From an uncultured Clostridia bacterium (GTDB lineage Bacteria; Bacillota; Clostridia; TANB77; CAG-465): a stretch of DNA of 51,021 nt. The stretch covers positions 1-51,021 of the forward strand of contig CAOYAN010000001.1 of the NCBI GenBank assembly GCA_948562205.1, read 5' to 3'. The notes beneath the pieces are model-generated. The model searched no databases. It saw only the letters and a list, made by a program, of their open reading frames with translations, and was not told the origin of the DNA. Below, one piece after another: positions 24,980 to 34,519 of the stretch. Position numbers and translations under genes: made by a program. How positions within the stretch are numbered: the first letter of the stretch is position 1; each line of letters starts with the position of its first letter.

Positions 24980-26107
24980 TTATTTTCTACAATTTCTAGA
25001 AATACTTAACATTATTCCCATTGCACAAAGATTTATAAATAGTGCTGTACCACCATAACTAAAAAATGGTAGTGGCATACCCGTAACAGGCATAGATGCT
25101 GTAACAACTGCAACATTTACTATAATTTGTAATGCAAATACACTAGTAATACCTGCAGCAACTAACGATCCAAACATATCTTTACAAGTTATAGATATTT
25201 TGTATCCTCTATATATAAATAATATAAAAAGTATAATAACACTAGTAGCTCCAACAAAACCTAGCTCTTCTCCAAGAACCGAGAATATAAAGTCATTTTG
25301 GGCTTCTGGAAGCCATAAGTATTTTTGTCTACTTTGCCCAAGTCCCCTACCAAACATTCCACCTGAAGCTATTGCATAAACACTTTGTAGTGCTTGCCAG
25401 TTTGTTCCAGTAGGATCAGACTCTATATCTAAAAATGCTAGTATTCTCTTTACCCTAAATCCTTCAGCAAATATAAATACTGTACCTATGACCCCAACTA
25501 TTAAAATACAACCTATAATCCATTTTGTATTGAGTTTAATACCACTTGCAAATATAACAGATACTGATGCTACAGCCATTACAATTGTAGCACTCATATG
25601 CTTTTGTAAAAACAATACTGCCATAACAAGTACTAATAACAGACCAGGTACAATATATCCTTTAAAACTACTAAGTTTTTTATAATTTATAGAAAGATAT
25701 GTAGATGTTACGATAACAAGCATAAGTTTCATAATTTCTGATGGTTGAAATCTAAGCGTTGTTCCAAAACCTAGCCATCTTTTGGCACCATTTACAGTTA
25801 TTCCAAGTGGAGTTAAAACCGCAAGTAGTAAAATAAGTGTTATAGCATATCCTAAATAACTCCATCTTTTATATATTTTATAATCTATTTTTGAAATTAT
25901 AATCATTGCGACTACACCCATAACTGCAAATACAAGCTGTCTTATTAAAAAGTAGTTACTTGTATCATAAGTACTTAGTGCATAATATGAACTTGCAGAA
26001 GATACCATGACAAGCCCAATACATAGAAGCAATATTATAATAACAAACATTCCAAAGTCTATACCTTTGTTTTCATTTAATTTTATATCAACTTCTCTTC
26101 TTTTCAT
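24980..26107 (-). CDS. ftsW: FtsW/SpoVE-type SEDS peptidoglycan polymerase
   Basis: A 375-aa integral membrane protein with about ten helices, which polymerises lipid II into glycan strands together with a class B PBP. Typical SEDS segments are present: GAKRWLGFG, LRFQPSEIMKL, LVLVMAVLFLQKHMSA, the extracellular loop ending ALQSVYAIASGGMFGRGLGQS, and the C-terminal GMPLPFFSYGGTALF. It may be FtsW or the sporulation paralogue SpoVE; only one copy is in the window. Its likely partner is the SpoVD-type PBP upstream. Confidence 0.94.
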   Translation of the reverse strand: MKRREVDIKLNENKGIDFGMFVIIILLLCIGLVMVSSASSYYALSTYDTSNYFLIRQLVFAVMGVVAMIIISKIDYKIYKRWSYLGYAITLILLLAVLTPLGITVNGAKRWLGFGTTLRFQPSEIMKLMLVIVTSTYLSINYKKLSSFKGYIVPGLLLVLVMAVLFLQKHMSATIVMAVASVSVIFASGIKLNTKWIIGCILIVGVIGTVFIFAEGFRVKRILAFLDIESDPTGTNWQALQSVYAIASGGMFGRGLGQSRQKYLWLPEAQNDFIFSVLGEELGFVGATSVIILFILFIYRGYKISITCKDMFGSLVAAGITSVFALQIIVNVAVVTASMPVTGMPLPFFSYGGTALFINLCAMGIMLSISRNCRK

Positions 26108-26124
26108 CTTACTCCCCTATAGTT

Positions 26125-27078
26125 TTAAATTAAATAGGCTAGTATACAAAATATTACTGTAACTATCCAAAATAAAAATACAACTTTTGTTTCTTTCATT
26201 CCAGATAGTTCCAAATGATGATGAAAAGGAGCCATCTTAAATAATCTTTTACCTTTTGTTATCTTAAAATATAATACTTGTAATATAACAGATAAAGTAT
26301 CTATTATACAAACTATTGCAACAATAGCAAGATATAGTGGCATTTTCATAATTATAGCAATAGCCGCTATAGCCCCACCTAAAGCTAAAGATCCTGTATC
26401 TCCCATAAACACTTTTGCAGGATGAAAATTATATATTAAAAATCCTATACATGTTCCTGTTACAAGAGATCCTAAAATCACCATATCTTTTTCTCCATTT
26501 TTTAATGCTACTATTGTAAAAAATGTCATAATAATTGCTACTACACCAGATGCTAAACCATCTAGACCATCAGTTAAATTTACTGCATTAGTAGTACCTA
26601 GTAATATAAATGCTGTAAACACTATAAATACAGGTACTGAAAGTACAATTGGTTGATTAAATAAAGGTAATATTATATCTGTACCCAAATTAAATATTTT
26701 AAGATATGCAAATATAAATATTGCAGTAACAATGAAAAGCCCAAGCATTTTTTTCTTTGGAGACAGTCCCTCAGTATTTTTTAGTATTAATTTTTTATAA
26801 TCATCTATAAAACCAATTATACCAAAACCAAGTATTGCTATAATTGCAAGTATTAATACTGGATATTTAAATGAATTTACTAAAAGAAGTATTACTGAGA
26901 CAATTATCATTATAATTCCACCCATTATAGGTGTACCATTTTTCTTAAGATGTGACTGTGGACCATCATTTCTTACAATTTGACCTATTTTATGTTTTTT
27001 AAGTATTGGAACAACAATAATTCCAAGTAATACTGTAAGAATAAATGATAGGCATAAATTTAACGTTTGTGTATTCAT
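26125..27078 (-). CDS. mraY: MraY, phospho-MurNAc-pentapeptide translocase
   Basis: A 317-aa polytopic enzyme that makes lipid I from UDP-MurNAc-pentapeptide and undecaprenyl phosphate. Signatures: GTPIMGGIIM, the DDxxK motif in GFIDDYKK, NAVNLTDGLDGLASG, GFLIYNFHPAKVFMGDTGS, and the C-terminal MAPFHHHLELSG. It has about ten TM segments and normal length. It lies 12 bp after murE and 17 bp before ftsW, with no murF or murD between. Confidence 0.97.
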   Translation of the reverse strand: MNTQTLNLCLSFILTVLLGIIVVPILKKHKIGQIVRNDGPQSHLKKNGTPIMGGIIMIIVSVILLLVNSFKYPVLILAIIAILGFGIIGFIDDYKKLILKNTEGLSPKKKMLGLFIVTAIFIFAYLKIFNLGTDIILPLFNQPIVLSVPVFIVFTAFILLGTTNAVNLTDGLDGLASGVVAIIMTFFTIVALKNGEKDMVILGSLVTGTCIGFLIYNFHPAKVFMGDTGSLALGGAIAAIAIIMKMPLYLAIVAIVCIIDTLSVILQVLYFKITKGKRLFKMAPFHHHLELSGMKETKVVFLFWIVTVIFCILAYLI

Positions 27079-27090
27079 ATTTTTTTCTCC

Positions 27091-28566
27091 TTATATATTA
27101 TTTTTATCTGGCATCTCTTCTGCTATTTTCTTTACTACTTCACGTTCATCGAAGTGAATTTTTTTATGATTTTTTAATTCTTGATATGTTTCATGACCTT
27201 TACCAGCAAGAATTATTATATCATTTTTCCATGCAATTCTCATAGCAAATTTTATCGCTTCACGACGATTTTCTATTATTTTATATAATCCTCTTGTAGT
27301 TTTTACTCCAGTTTCTATTTCTTTCATTATACTCATTGGATTTTCATTTCTTGGATTATCAGTAGTTATAACTGTAAAATCTGCAAGTCTTCCTGACACT
27401 TCTCCCATCATACTACGTTTTTCTGTGTCCCTATTACCTCCACATCCAAATACACATATAATTCTTCCTTTAGCATGTTTTTTAGTTGCTGAAAGTATAG
27501 CTTCTAGACTTGATGGAGTATGAGCATAATCAATAACTACTGAAAATGTCTTGTTTATTTCTACTGTCTCACTTCTTCCTGGAACTTTTACATTTGCAAG
27601 AGCTAGAAGTATTGCATCCATTTGACAATTAAGTAAACTACACACACCAATTGCTGCAAGTGCATTATATACTGTATATCTTCCTGGAATTTTTATAGTT
27701 ATAGTCTCAAGCATTTTATTTATATACATTTTAAATTCAACATATGAACCATTAATTCTTATATCAGTTGCTGAAAGATTTACAGAGTTATCAAGTCCAT
27801 AAGTTGCAATTTTTGTGTTTATCATCTTCATTAATTTTGGTGCATATATATCATCACCATTTATCATAGCAAAATCAGACATTTCAAAAAGTTTTGCTTT
27901 TGCTTTTAAATAGTTTTCCATTGTACCATGAAAATCTAAGTGTTCTTCAGATAAATTAGTAAATACTCCTACTATAAATTTTAATCCATACATTCTATAT
28001 AATTCTAATGCATGTGAACTTACCTCTATTACTACATACTGTATACCTTCATCTAGCATCTCTTTTAGCAATCTTTGAAGATCAAGAGACTCAGGCGAAG
28101 TCCTTGTTGCTTCAAACTGTTTATCTTTATATGTATTATATATAGTTCCTATCATTCCAGTAGGCTTTCCTGATGCATTTAATATATCTCTTATCATATA
28201 TGAAGTTGTTGTTTTTCCTTTTGTACCAGTAACTCCTATAAGTTTTAATCCAAGACTTGGATTACCATAATATGTAGCTGACATCACTGCTAGAGCAATT
28301 CTTGAATTTTCAACCTCGATTACTATAATATCTTCCTTTATACTTGAAATATCATATGTATCTTTTTCTAAAACAATAACTCTAGCACCTTTCTCTATTG
28401 CTTCATTTATAAAATCATTTCCATCATTTTCATAACCACGTATTGCTACAAAAACATCTCCCTCTTCTATTTTTTTAGAATCATATTCTATTTTATTTAT
28501 ATTAGTATTACTTTCTCCTCTTACTTTAACATTTGTTAAATTTTCAATTAAATACTGTAATAGCAT
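27091..28566 (-). CDS. murE: MurE, UDP-MurNAc-tripeptide synthetase (meso-DAP type)
   Basis: A 491-aa cytoplasmic ligase adding the third stem-peptide residue. The ATP loop is GVTGTKGKTTTSY (about 108-120). Substrate-binding segments TSPESLDL and EVSSHALELYR, and DYAHTPSSLE in the last domain, match the family. DNPRNENP carries the DNPR motif characteristic of meso-diaminopimelate addition (lysine enzymes lack it). AGGGAGG lies upstream of its ATG. A separate promoter precedes it within the cluster. Confidence 0.97.
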   Translation of the reverse strand: MLLQYLIENLTNVKVRGESNTNINKIEYDSKKIEEGDVFVAIRGYENDGNDFINEAIEKGARVIVLEKDTYDISSIKEDIIVIEVENSRIALAVMSATYYGNPSLGLKLIGVTGTKGKTTTSYMIRDILNASGKPTGMIGTIYNTYKDKQFEATRTSPESLDLQRLLKEMLDEGIQYVVIEVSSHALELYRMYGLKFIVGVFTNLSEEHLDFHGTMENYLKAKAKLFEMSDFAMINGDDIYAPKLMKMINTKIATYGLDNSVNLSATDIRINGSYVEFKMYINKMLETITIKIPGRYTVYNALAAIGVCSLLNCQMDAILLALANVKVPGRSETVEINKTFSVVIDYAHTPSSLEAILSATKKHAKGRIICVFGCGGNRDTEKRSMMGEVSGRLADFTVITTDNPRNENPMSIMKEIETGVKTTRGLYKIIENRREAIKFAMRIAWKNDIIILAGKGHETYQELKNHKKIHFDEREVVKKIAEEMPDKNNI

Positions 28567-28601
28567 AATTTTAGCCTCCCTAAATCTATTTGATATATAT
28601 T

Positions 28602-28631
28602 ATTATATCATATTAATAATTAATTTGTAAA
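28602..28631 (-). promoter_or_regulatory. Internal promoter before murE
   Basis: On the minus strand TTTACA (28631-28626) and TATAAT (28607-28602) with an 18-bp spacer, 36 bp before the murE start in the 76-bp gap after the PBP gene. It could decouple murE and downstream genes from upstream control. Confidence 0.6.
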
Positions 28632-28642
28632 TACAGTAAGCT

Positions 28643-30820
28643 TTATGGAAGTTCTGTTGTATCTACACATTTTATAGTTACTATTGAACCTTTTTCAATT
28701 ACTTCCCCTGGTGTTACATCCTGTGTTAAAACAAATCCTGCACCTACCATTCTTACATTTAGTCCTGCTTTTCTAAATTCTTCAATTGCTTTTTCTGAAG
28801 TCATTGTTCTTACATCTGGTACTGCCACTGTTTGTTTTGTATTATCATCAATATATACTCTAATTGTAGATCCTTCCATAAGAGAAGCTCCTTGTTTTGG
28901 TATTTGATCTTTTATTATATCTTCATCTTTTAGTTCTATATCTGATACAAGTTCAAATCCTTGATCAAGTAATGCTTTTCTTGCTTCAGCCACTGTAAGT
29001 TCATTTAAATTTGGCACTATCATTTCTTTTATTGTATTTTCTTCAACTGTATAATCAGTTTTAACTTCTAAGTATCTTAATGTCTCATCTATTATAGAGC
29101 CTACTACTGGACCACAAAGTGTCGCACCACCATGTCCTGATGGCCCTGTTGGATTATATAAATTCATCATAACAACAATTTCTGGTGAAGATACTGGAGC
29201 AATACCTACAAAGCCTGCTAAATATTTTGTATTATCTCCTCTACCATTTTCACCTGTAGCTGTTTTTCCCGCAACTCTATATCCATTTACCTTAGCAGAT
29301 TTACCTGTACCAATTGCTACAGTATCTTCTAGAGCACTAAGTATACTACTTGCTGTTTTCTCAGACATTATTTGTTTTACAACTTTAGATTCTATTTTTT
29401 TGTCATAGTTTCCACTTCCACTTTTTATTTCTTTTACAACATATGGTTGAACTAAATATCCACCATTTGCTATAGCAGAATAATTTACTGCTGTCTGAAG
29501 TGTGGTTATCTGGATTGTCTGACCAAAAGAAGTTGTTGCAAGATCTACAGCTGTCATAGATGATGGATCATGCATTATTCCAGATACTTCTCCTGGCAAA
29601 TCTATTCCTGTCTTAGAATCTAGGTTAAAAGCTGATATATATTTACAAAATGCATCTATTCCCATTTTTTGTGAAGCTTGCATAAATACAGGATTACAAG
29701 AATTTAATATTCCCTCTCTTAGAGATTCTGTACCATGTGGAGAGTAATGTCTCCAACATTTTATATTCCAAGTTCCAATTTTCATACTTCCCTGACAATT
29801 AAAAACTTTATCTTCCATATCTACAATGTTTTCTTCAAGAGCAGCAGTAGCGGTTATAATCTTAAATGTTGATCCTGGTTCTTGAGTATCAGATATAGCT
29901 TTATTTCTCCACATATTATATAATTCTTTTGTTCTCTCATCTCTACTTAAGGCTTCCCATTTTTCTTTTAATTCATCACTATATGGACTAAAAGGTTCAT
30001 TTGGATCGAAAGTTGGATAATTTGCCATTGCCAAAACTTCACCAGTTGATGGTCTTAAAACTACTATCATACCATATTCTGCTATATTTTCTTTTACAGC
30101 TTTTGATAAATACTTCTCAACAATGGACTGTATTGTGGCATCTATTGTCAAAACAACATCTTTTCCCTGAATTGGGGCAATATACTGTTCATTTGTAAAT
30201 GGTGTTTCTCTACCCTTTCCATCTGTACTACCAACAATTTTTCCAGGAATACCAGCAAGCTCATCATCATAATACTTTTCAATTCCATATAGTCCCTGAT
30301 TATCTGTACCAACAAATCCTAAAACTTGAGCAAGCAATTCTTTATATGGATAAATCCTTTTTGTATCTTCATCTACTCTTATCCCCTCTACTTTTTCTTC
30401 CTCTATATATTTTAAAACTTGCTTAGATTTTTCTTGATCTACTTTACTTGCAATTATTTCAGTAGATGAATTTTTTCTAAGTTTTGCAAGTACATCATCT
30501 TTATCTTTTTCAAGTATTTTTGCCAAGTTTTCTGCCACTTTTTCTTTATCTTCTTTGTCAATACTATTTGGTACAGCAGTAATTATATTTACAGAGACAC
30601 TTTGTGCAAGTATTTTTTCTCCTGTTGAATCATATATATTACCTCTTTTAGCTGAAATACTTCTCTCCCTTGTTTGTTGCTCATATGCTTTCTCTTTAAA
30701 ATTATTTAAATCTAAAATTTGTACAAATACAAGTCTTACACATAAAAGTACTAATAAAATACCTGTAATTATCATCATTACACTAATTCTTTTTTGATTT
30801 TTTAATGTCACATAAGACAC
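28643..30820 (-). CDS. Class B penicillin-binding protein, SpoVD/PBP2 type, with two PASTA domains
   Basis: A 725-aa bitopic transpeptidase that cross-links peptidoglycan with a SEDS partner. It has one TM (about 14-35), a PBP dimerisation domain (about 55-210), and a transpeptidase domain with STFK (Ser about 317), SCN (in LNSCNPVF) and KTATG (in AGKTATGENG). Two C-terminal PASTA domains (about 595-660 and 665-725) follow. Placed between ftsL and murE, it corresponds to SpoVD or division PBP2B. GAGGTGA sits 5 bases before the GTG at 30820, so I prefer that start to the GTG at 30829, which lies inside the ribosome site. Confidence 0.93.
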   Translation of the reverse strand: MSYVTLKNQKRISVMMIITGILLVLLCVRLVFVQILDLNNFKEKAYEQQTRERSISAKRGNIYDSTGEKILAQSVSVNIITAVPNSIDKEDKEKVAENLAKILEKDKDDVLAKLRKNSSTEIIASKVDQEKSKQVLKYIEEEKVEGIRVDEDTKRIYPYKELLAQVLGFVGTDNQGLYGIEKYYDDELAGIPGKIVGSTDGKGRETPFTNEQYIAPIQGKDVVLTIDATIQSIVEKYLSKAVKENIAEYGMIVVLRPSTGEVLAMANYPTFDPNEPFSPYSDELKEKWEALSRDERTKELYNMWRNKAISDTQEPGSTFKIITATAALEENIVDMEDKVFNCQGSMKIGTWNIKCWRHYSPHGTESLREGILNSCNPVFMQASQKMGIDAFCKYISAFNLDSKTGIDLPGEVSGIMHDPSSMTAVDLATTSFGQTIQITTLQTAVNYSAIANGGYLVQPYVVKEIKSGSGNYDKKIESKVVKQIMSEKTASSILSALEDTVAIGTGKSAKVNGYRVAGKTATGENGRGDNTKYLAGFVGIAPVSSPEIVVMMNLYNPTGPSGHGGATLCGPVVGSIIDETLRYLEVKTDYTVEENTIKEMIVPNLNELTVAEARKALLDQGFELVSDIELKDEDIIKDQIPKQGASLMEGSTIRVYIDDNTKQTVAVPDVRTMTSEKAIEEFRKAGLNVRMVGAGFVLTQDVTPGEVIEKGSIVTIKCVDTTELP

Positions 30821-30842
30821 ATATTTCACCTCTTCAACCTAT

Positions 30843-30871
30843 ATTATATCATAAAACACAAAAATACCCAA
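30843..30871 (-). promoter_or_regulatory. Putative promoter of the SpoVD-type PBP gene
   Basis: On the minus strand TTGGGT (30871-30866), a 17-bp spacer and TATAAT (30848-30843), about 25 bp before the start codon. The -35 is weak. Confidence 0.5.
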
Positions 30872-30931
30872 GACAAATTTTGTGTATACTACATAATACT
30901 TATAATTTGACTTGGTTATTCATAAATTCTC

Positions 30932-31438
30932 TCAAAATATATCTTTTATAGCATTTCTAATAAAATTTGTCACAATTTCTAGTATTGTTGTATCTTGCTT
31001 AGTATTAACAACTCTACTTGCCTCAGATGTATCAACATATATTGTTTGATTTTTTCCTGGTTTTTGCATTCCAAGCTGTTGTTTTGCATAAGCTTCAATT
31101 TTATTTAGATCTGTATTTTGCTCTACCTCTATTTGTGCACTAGCAAGAGTAGCATCAACTTGTTCTAACTGTTTTTTTAAGGTTTGAGACTTTAAATTTT
31201 TTTCATTGATTACATTGAAGCGATAAATAATAATCATAGACATAGCAAATCCTGTTAAAATAAATGCTACTTGAGCCACTTTATTTTTTTTTTGAATAGC
31301 TTGTATTCTTTTACTTTGCTTTTTTACTCTAGACTTTGAAGTAGCTTTTTTTACAGGTTCTACTCTCTTTTGTGGTTTTATTTTTCTTGCGGCAGAACCA
31401 CTCTCGTAAAAGTCGTTATACCTTCTACTAGCTGGCAT
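30932..31438 (-). CDS. ftsL: FtsL-like division protein
   Basis: A 168-aa bitopic protein of the FtsL/septum-formation-initiator type. A basic cytoplasmic tail (1-52) is followed by one TM (about 53-72) and an extracytoplasmic coiled coil (NEKNLKSQTLKKQLEQVDA). The IEAYAKQQLGMQKP segment is typical of FtsL proteins. Identification rests on architecture, that motif and its place between rsmH and the division PBP. It would join FtsQ/DivIB and DivIC in activating septal synthesis. Confidence 0.85.
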   Translation of the reverse strand: MPASRRYNDFYESGSAARKIKPQKRVEPVKKATSKSRVKKQSKRIQAIQKKNKVAQVAFILTGFAMSMIIIYRFNVINEKNLKSQTLKKQLEQVDATLASAQIEVEQNTDLNKIEAYAKQQLGMQKPGKNQTIYVDTSEASRVVNTKQDTTILEIVTNFIRNAIKDIF

Positions 31439-31503
31439 TTATTTTCACCTCACCTTAATTTACAGTCTACTTCATTTATTACCACATCTAAACTTTATTA
31501 CTA

Positions 31504-32439
31504 CTATATTTTTCTCTCAAAAACCCTAAGTTTTGCACTTCTTGCTCTTGCGTTTTCTTCCAACTCATTTTCATTTGAAACTATTGGTTTTTTATTTACT
31601 ATTTTTCCATAAGATTTAAAATTGCATACACATACAGGTAAACTTTTTGGGCAAGTACATCTTCCCTCCATTTCCTCATATGTATGTTTTACTATTTTAT
31701 CTTCTAATGAATGGAATGTTATAATAGTAAGTCTTCCACCATCATTTAAAGACATTATAGCATCTATTACCGCTTGTTTTAGTTTTGTAAGTTCTTCATT
31801 TACTTCAATTCTTATTGCTTGAAAAACTCTTTTTGCTGGATGTTGTTTTTCATTTAATGCTTTAGCTGGCATAGCTGATTTTATTATATCTACAAGCTCT
31901 AATGTTGTTTCTATATTTTTTTCTTTTCTTTTCTCACATATTTTTTTTGCAATAGACTTTGAATACCTCTCTTCACCATAATCAAAAAAAATCTTTGCAA
32001 GTTCATCCTCACTATATTTATTTACAACTTCATAAGCAGATAAACTATCTTCTCTATTCATTCTCATATCAAGTTTTGCATCATGCATATAACTAAAGCC
32101 TCTATCTGCTTCATCTAGTTGATATGATGATACACCAAGATCTAAAAGTATTCCATCTACTCCAGATATTTCTAAATATTTTAAAATATTTAATATATTT
32201 GCATGATTATCATGTACAGTGTATAAGTTACTAAATTCTTTTAATTTTTCTTTGGCAGCAAAAAGTGCGTCTCTATCCCTATCAATTCCAATAAGCTTTC
32301 CCTTACTATCTAATCTCTTTAGTATTTCATAAGAGTGCCCACCACCACCAAGTGTACCATCTACATAAATTCCAGATGGTTTAATATTTAAATTTTCTAT
32401 ACATTCATTTAATAAAACTGATTTATGTTTAAACTCCAT
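31504..32439 (-). CDS. rsmH: RsmH (MraW), 16S rRNA m4C1402 methyltransferase
   Basis: A 311-aa SAM-dependent enzyme that N4-methylates C1402 of 16S rRNA. Signatures: HKSVLLNECIENL at the N-terminus, the SAM loop VDGTLGGGGHS, GVSSYQLDEADRGFSY, LDMRM, RVFQAIRIEVNEEL, and TFHSLEDKIVK near the end. It has normal length and conserved position after mraZ. Confidence 0.97.
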   Translation of the reverse strand: MEFKHKSVLLNECIENLNIKPSGIYVDGTLGGGGHSYEILKRLDSKGKLIGIDRDRDALFAAKEKLKEFSNLYTVHDNHANILNILKYLEISGVDGILLDLGVSSYQLDEADRGFSYMHDAKLDMRMNREDSLSAYEVVNKYSEDELAKIFFDYGEERYSKSIAKKICEKRKEKNIETTLELVDIIKSAMPAKALNEKQHPAKRVFQAIRIEVNEELTKLKQAVIDAIMSLNDGGRLTIITFHSLEDKIVKHTYEEMEGRCTCPKSLPVCVCNFKSYGKIVNKKPIVSNENELEENARARSAKLRVFERKI

Positions 32440-32586
32440 TTTTACCTCGTATCTAATAAAATATTAAAAAATTTTATCTTTTGTACATTAATAATTCATT
32501 TGTAAATTTAAGTTATTTTCTAACTTAATTTTCATCTTTTGTTCATTTTTTATTATCATTTGTATTTTAATATATCTTTTGTATAA

Positions 32587-33018
32587 CTAAATGCCTAAAT
32601 TAGACATTTGGTTAGCTATTTGATCTAAGTCCATATTTTCAGGACTTGTGTAATTATTCCATTTTTCCATGTCCCAAATTTCAACTCTTGTTGAAACACC
32701 TATTATACATATGTCTTTATTTAGGGATGCATATTCTATTAAGTTTTGTGGTAAATTTATTCTTCCTTGTTTATCTAATTCACATTCTGTTGCTCCTGAA
32801 AAAAAGAATCTTACAAAATTACGTGTTGCAACATTTGTCATAGGAAGTGCCTTTAGTTTTTCTTCAAACTTTTGCCATTCTTCTTTTGAGTAAACAAATA
32901 GTGAATTATCAAGCCCCTTTGTTACTATAAAAGAATTACCTAAATCTTCTCTAAACTTTGCTGGAATTATAACTCTTCCTTTTAAATCTAGGGTATGACT
33001 ATATTCTCCAAGTAACAT
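32587..33018 (-). CDS. mraZ: Transcriptional regulator MraZ
   Basis: A 143-aa protein with two SpoVT-AbrB-like halves, each with the DxKGR/DxQGR motif (LDLKGRVIIPAKFRE and LDKQGRINLPQNL). MraZ binds short GTGG-type repeats upstream of its own gene and controls the division cluster. It is first in the cluster, 147 bp from rsmH, with matching repeats in its leader. Confidence 0.97.
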   Translation of the reverse strand: MLLGEYSHTLDLKGRVIIPAKFREDLGNSFIVTKGLDNSLFVYSKEEWQKFEEKLKALPMTNVATRNFVRFFFSGATECELDKQGRINLPQNLIEYASLNKDICIIGVSTRVEIWDMEKWNNYTSPENMDLDQIANQMSNLGI

Positions 33019-33027
33019 TTTGGCTCA

Positions 33028-33064
33028 CCTACTTTCTCCACTTTGTACCACAATGTACCACTTA
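33028..33064 (-). promoter_or_regulatory. MraZ operator (10-bp-spaced GTGG repeats)
   Basis: On the minus strand GTGG occurs at 33061-33058, 33051-33048 and 33041-33038, exactly 10 bp apart, with a degenerate fourth unit (TAGG, 33031-33028) merging into the ribosome site. The flanks read GTGGTAC, GTGGTAC and AAAGTGG. Array and spacing match known MraZ-binding sites. It lies just after the predicted transcription start, so binding should repress transcription (autoregulation). Confidence 0.85.
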
Positions 33065-33070
33065 TTAATA

Positions 33071-33099
33071 ATTTTAGTATATATTTTTTTAAAAATCAA
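33071..33099 (-). promoter_or_regulatory. Promoter of the mraZ-led division cluster
   Basis: On the minus strand TTGATT (33099-33094), a 17-bp spacer and TAAAAT (33076-33071). The start of transcription would fall at about 33064, at the edge of the MraZ repeats. The rest of the 33019-33282 gap is AT-rich without recognised features. Confidence 0.75.
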
Positions 33100-33282
33100 T
33101 ACTTTTTTAGAAAAAACATAAAAAATATACTAAATTATAAAGGATTATTTATTTTAAAGTTTACTTAAATTTTATTTTTTATGTATTGTATAATCCCTAT
33201 CTTTAAATAAAATAATTTATATAATATATTTTTTCAAAGATATAATTTTACATAAAAAGAAGTGACTTAACGCCACCCATAT

Positions 33283-34425
33283 TTAATGTCTTATTCTATT
33301 CATATTATTTTTTAATACATCTATTATATAGTCTACTTCTTCTAAAGTGTTAAGTTCACCAAAACTAAATCTAACAGAGTTATTAGCCCTTTTACTATCA
33401 CATCCAATTGCTGATAGTACGTGAGATGGAGCTGATACATTACTATTACAAGCTGATCCTGTTGATACACATATTCCATTCATATCTAATAAAAGTAACA
33501 TATTTTGATTATCAATTCCATCAAAACATACATTTAAGTTTCCTGCAAGTCTATTATTAAAACTTCCATTTAGTATAATTTTACTATCAAGATCTAACAT
33601 TTTCTTATAACAATAATCTCTTATCATTTTAACTTTACTTATTTTTTCTGATATATTACTTGTAGCAATTTCAATAGCCTTACCCATCCCAACTATACTT
33701 GCTACATTTTCAGTACCTGCTCTTTTGCATTTTTCTTGATGTCCACCATCAATTAAATTACAAAAATCTATTTTTTCATTTATGTATGCTACTCCAACAC
33801 CTTTTGGACCATAAAATTTATGTGCAGACATCGATAGAGCATCAACACCTAAATCATCTACATCTATTGCTATATTTCCTATAGCTTGAACTGCATCGGT
33901 ATGAAAGTAAATATTATGTTTTTTAGCAATTTTTCCTATTTCTTTTATAGGTTCAATAGTACCAATTTCATTATTTGCAAACATAATAGATATAAGTATT
34001 GTATCATCTCTAATACTTTTTTCTAATTCTTCTAAGTTTATCATACCATTTTTATCAACGCCAATATATGTTACACTAAATCCTTCTCTCTCTAAGCTTT
34101 CACATGTGTTAAGTACTGCAAAGTGTTCAATTCTTGATGTAATTATATGTTTTCCTTTATTTTTATTTGCTCTAGCAATTCCTTTAATTATCATATTATC
34201 AGCTTCACTACCACCAGATGTAAAATAAATATCACTCTCACATACATTAATTGCTCCAGCAATAACTTCTCTTGCTTTATCTATAGCCTTTCTTGCTTTT
34301 ATTCCAATAGAATAACTAGATGATGGATTACCATACTCAAATTCTAAATATGGTAACATTTCATCTAAAACCCTTTTATCTAATTTAGTAGTTGCACTAT
34401 TATCTGCATAAATTAATCTTCCCAT
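33283..34425 (-). CDS. Cysteine desulfurase (NifS/IscS family)
   Basis: A 380-aa PLP enzyme that removes sulfur from L-cysteine for Fe-S clusters and thiolated tRNA. Signatures: YADNSATTK at the N-terminus, HTDAVQ (about 175-180), PLP lysine in SAHKFYG (K203), and the catalytic Cys in SACNSN (C326). The start is the ATG at 34425 with AGAGGA upstream; a TTG at 34434 overlaps that site. No IscU, MnmA or ThiI partner is next to it, so its sulfur acceptor cannot be told from context. Confidence 0.94.
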   Translation of the reverse strand: MGRLIYADNSATTKLDKRVLDEMLPYLEFEYGNPSSSYSIGIKARKAIDKAREVIAGAINVCESDIYFTSGGSEADNMIIKGIARANKNKGKHIITSRIEHFAVLNTCESLEREGFSVTYIGVDKNGMINLEELEKSIRDDTILISIMFANNEIGTIEPIKEIGKIAKKHNIYFHTDAVQAIGNIAIDVDDLGVDALSMSAHKFYGPKGVGVAYINEKIDFCNLIDGGHQEKCKRAGTENVASIVGMGKAIEIATSNISEKISKVKMIRDYCYKKMLDLDSKIILNGSFNNRLAGNLNVCFDGIDNQNMLLLLDMNGICVSTGSACNSNVSAPSHVLSAIGCDSKRANNSVRFSFGELNTLEEVDYIIDVLKNNMNRIRH

Positions 34426-34486
34426 AAATATCAATCCTCTTTTAACTATATTCTATATTATGTATAAATTTTCTATTTCGTGAAAA

Positions 34487-34510
34487 GAAAGTGCCAATAA
34501 TAGCACTTTC
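34487..34510 (-). terminator. Terminator of the giant-protein operon
   Basis: GAAAGTGC and GCACTTTC form a perfect 8-bp stem with an 8-nt loop; on the minus strand TTTTCACG follows. It lies 10 bp after the stop codon at 34520. Confidence 0.75.
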
Positions 34511-34519
34511 ACATATAAT

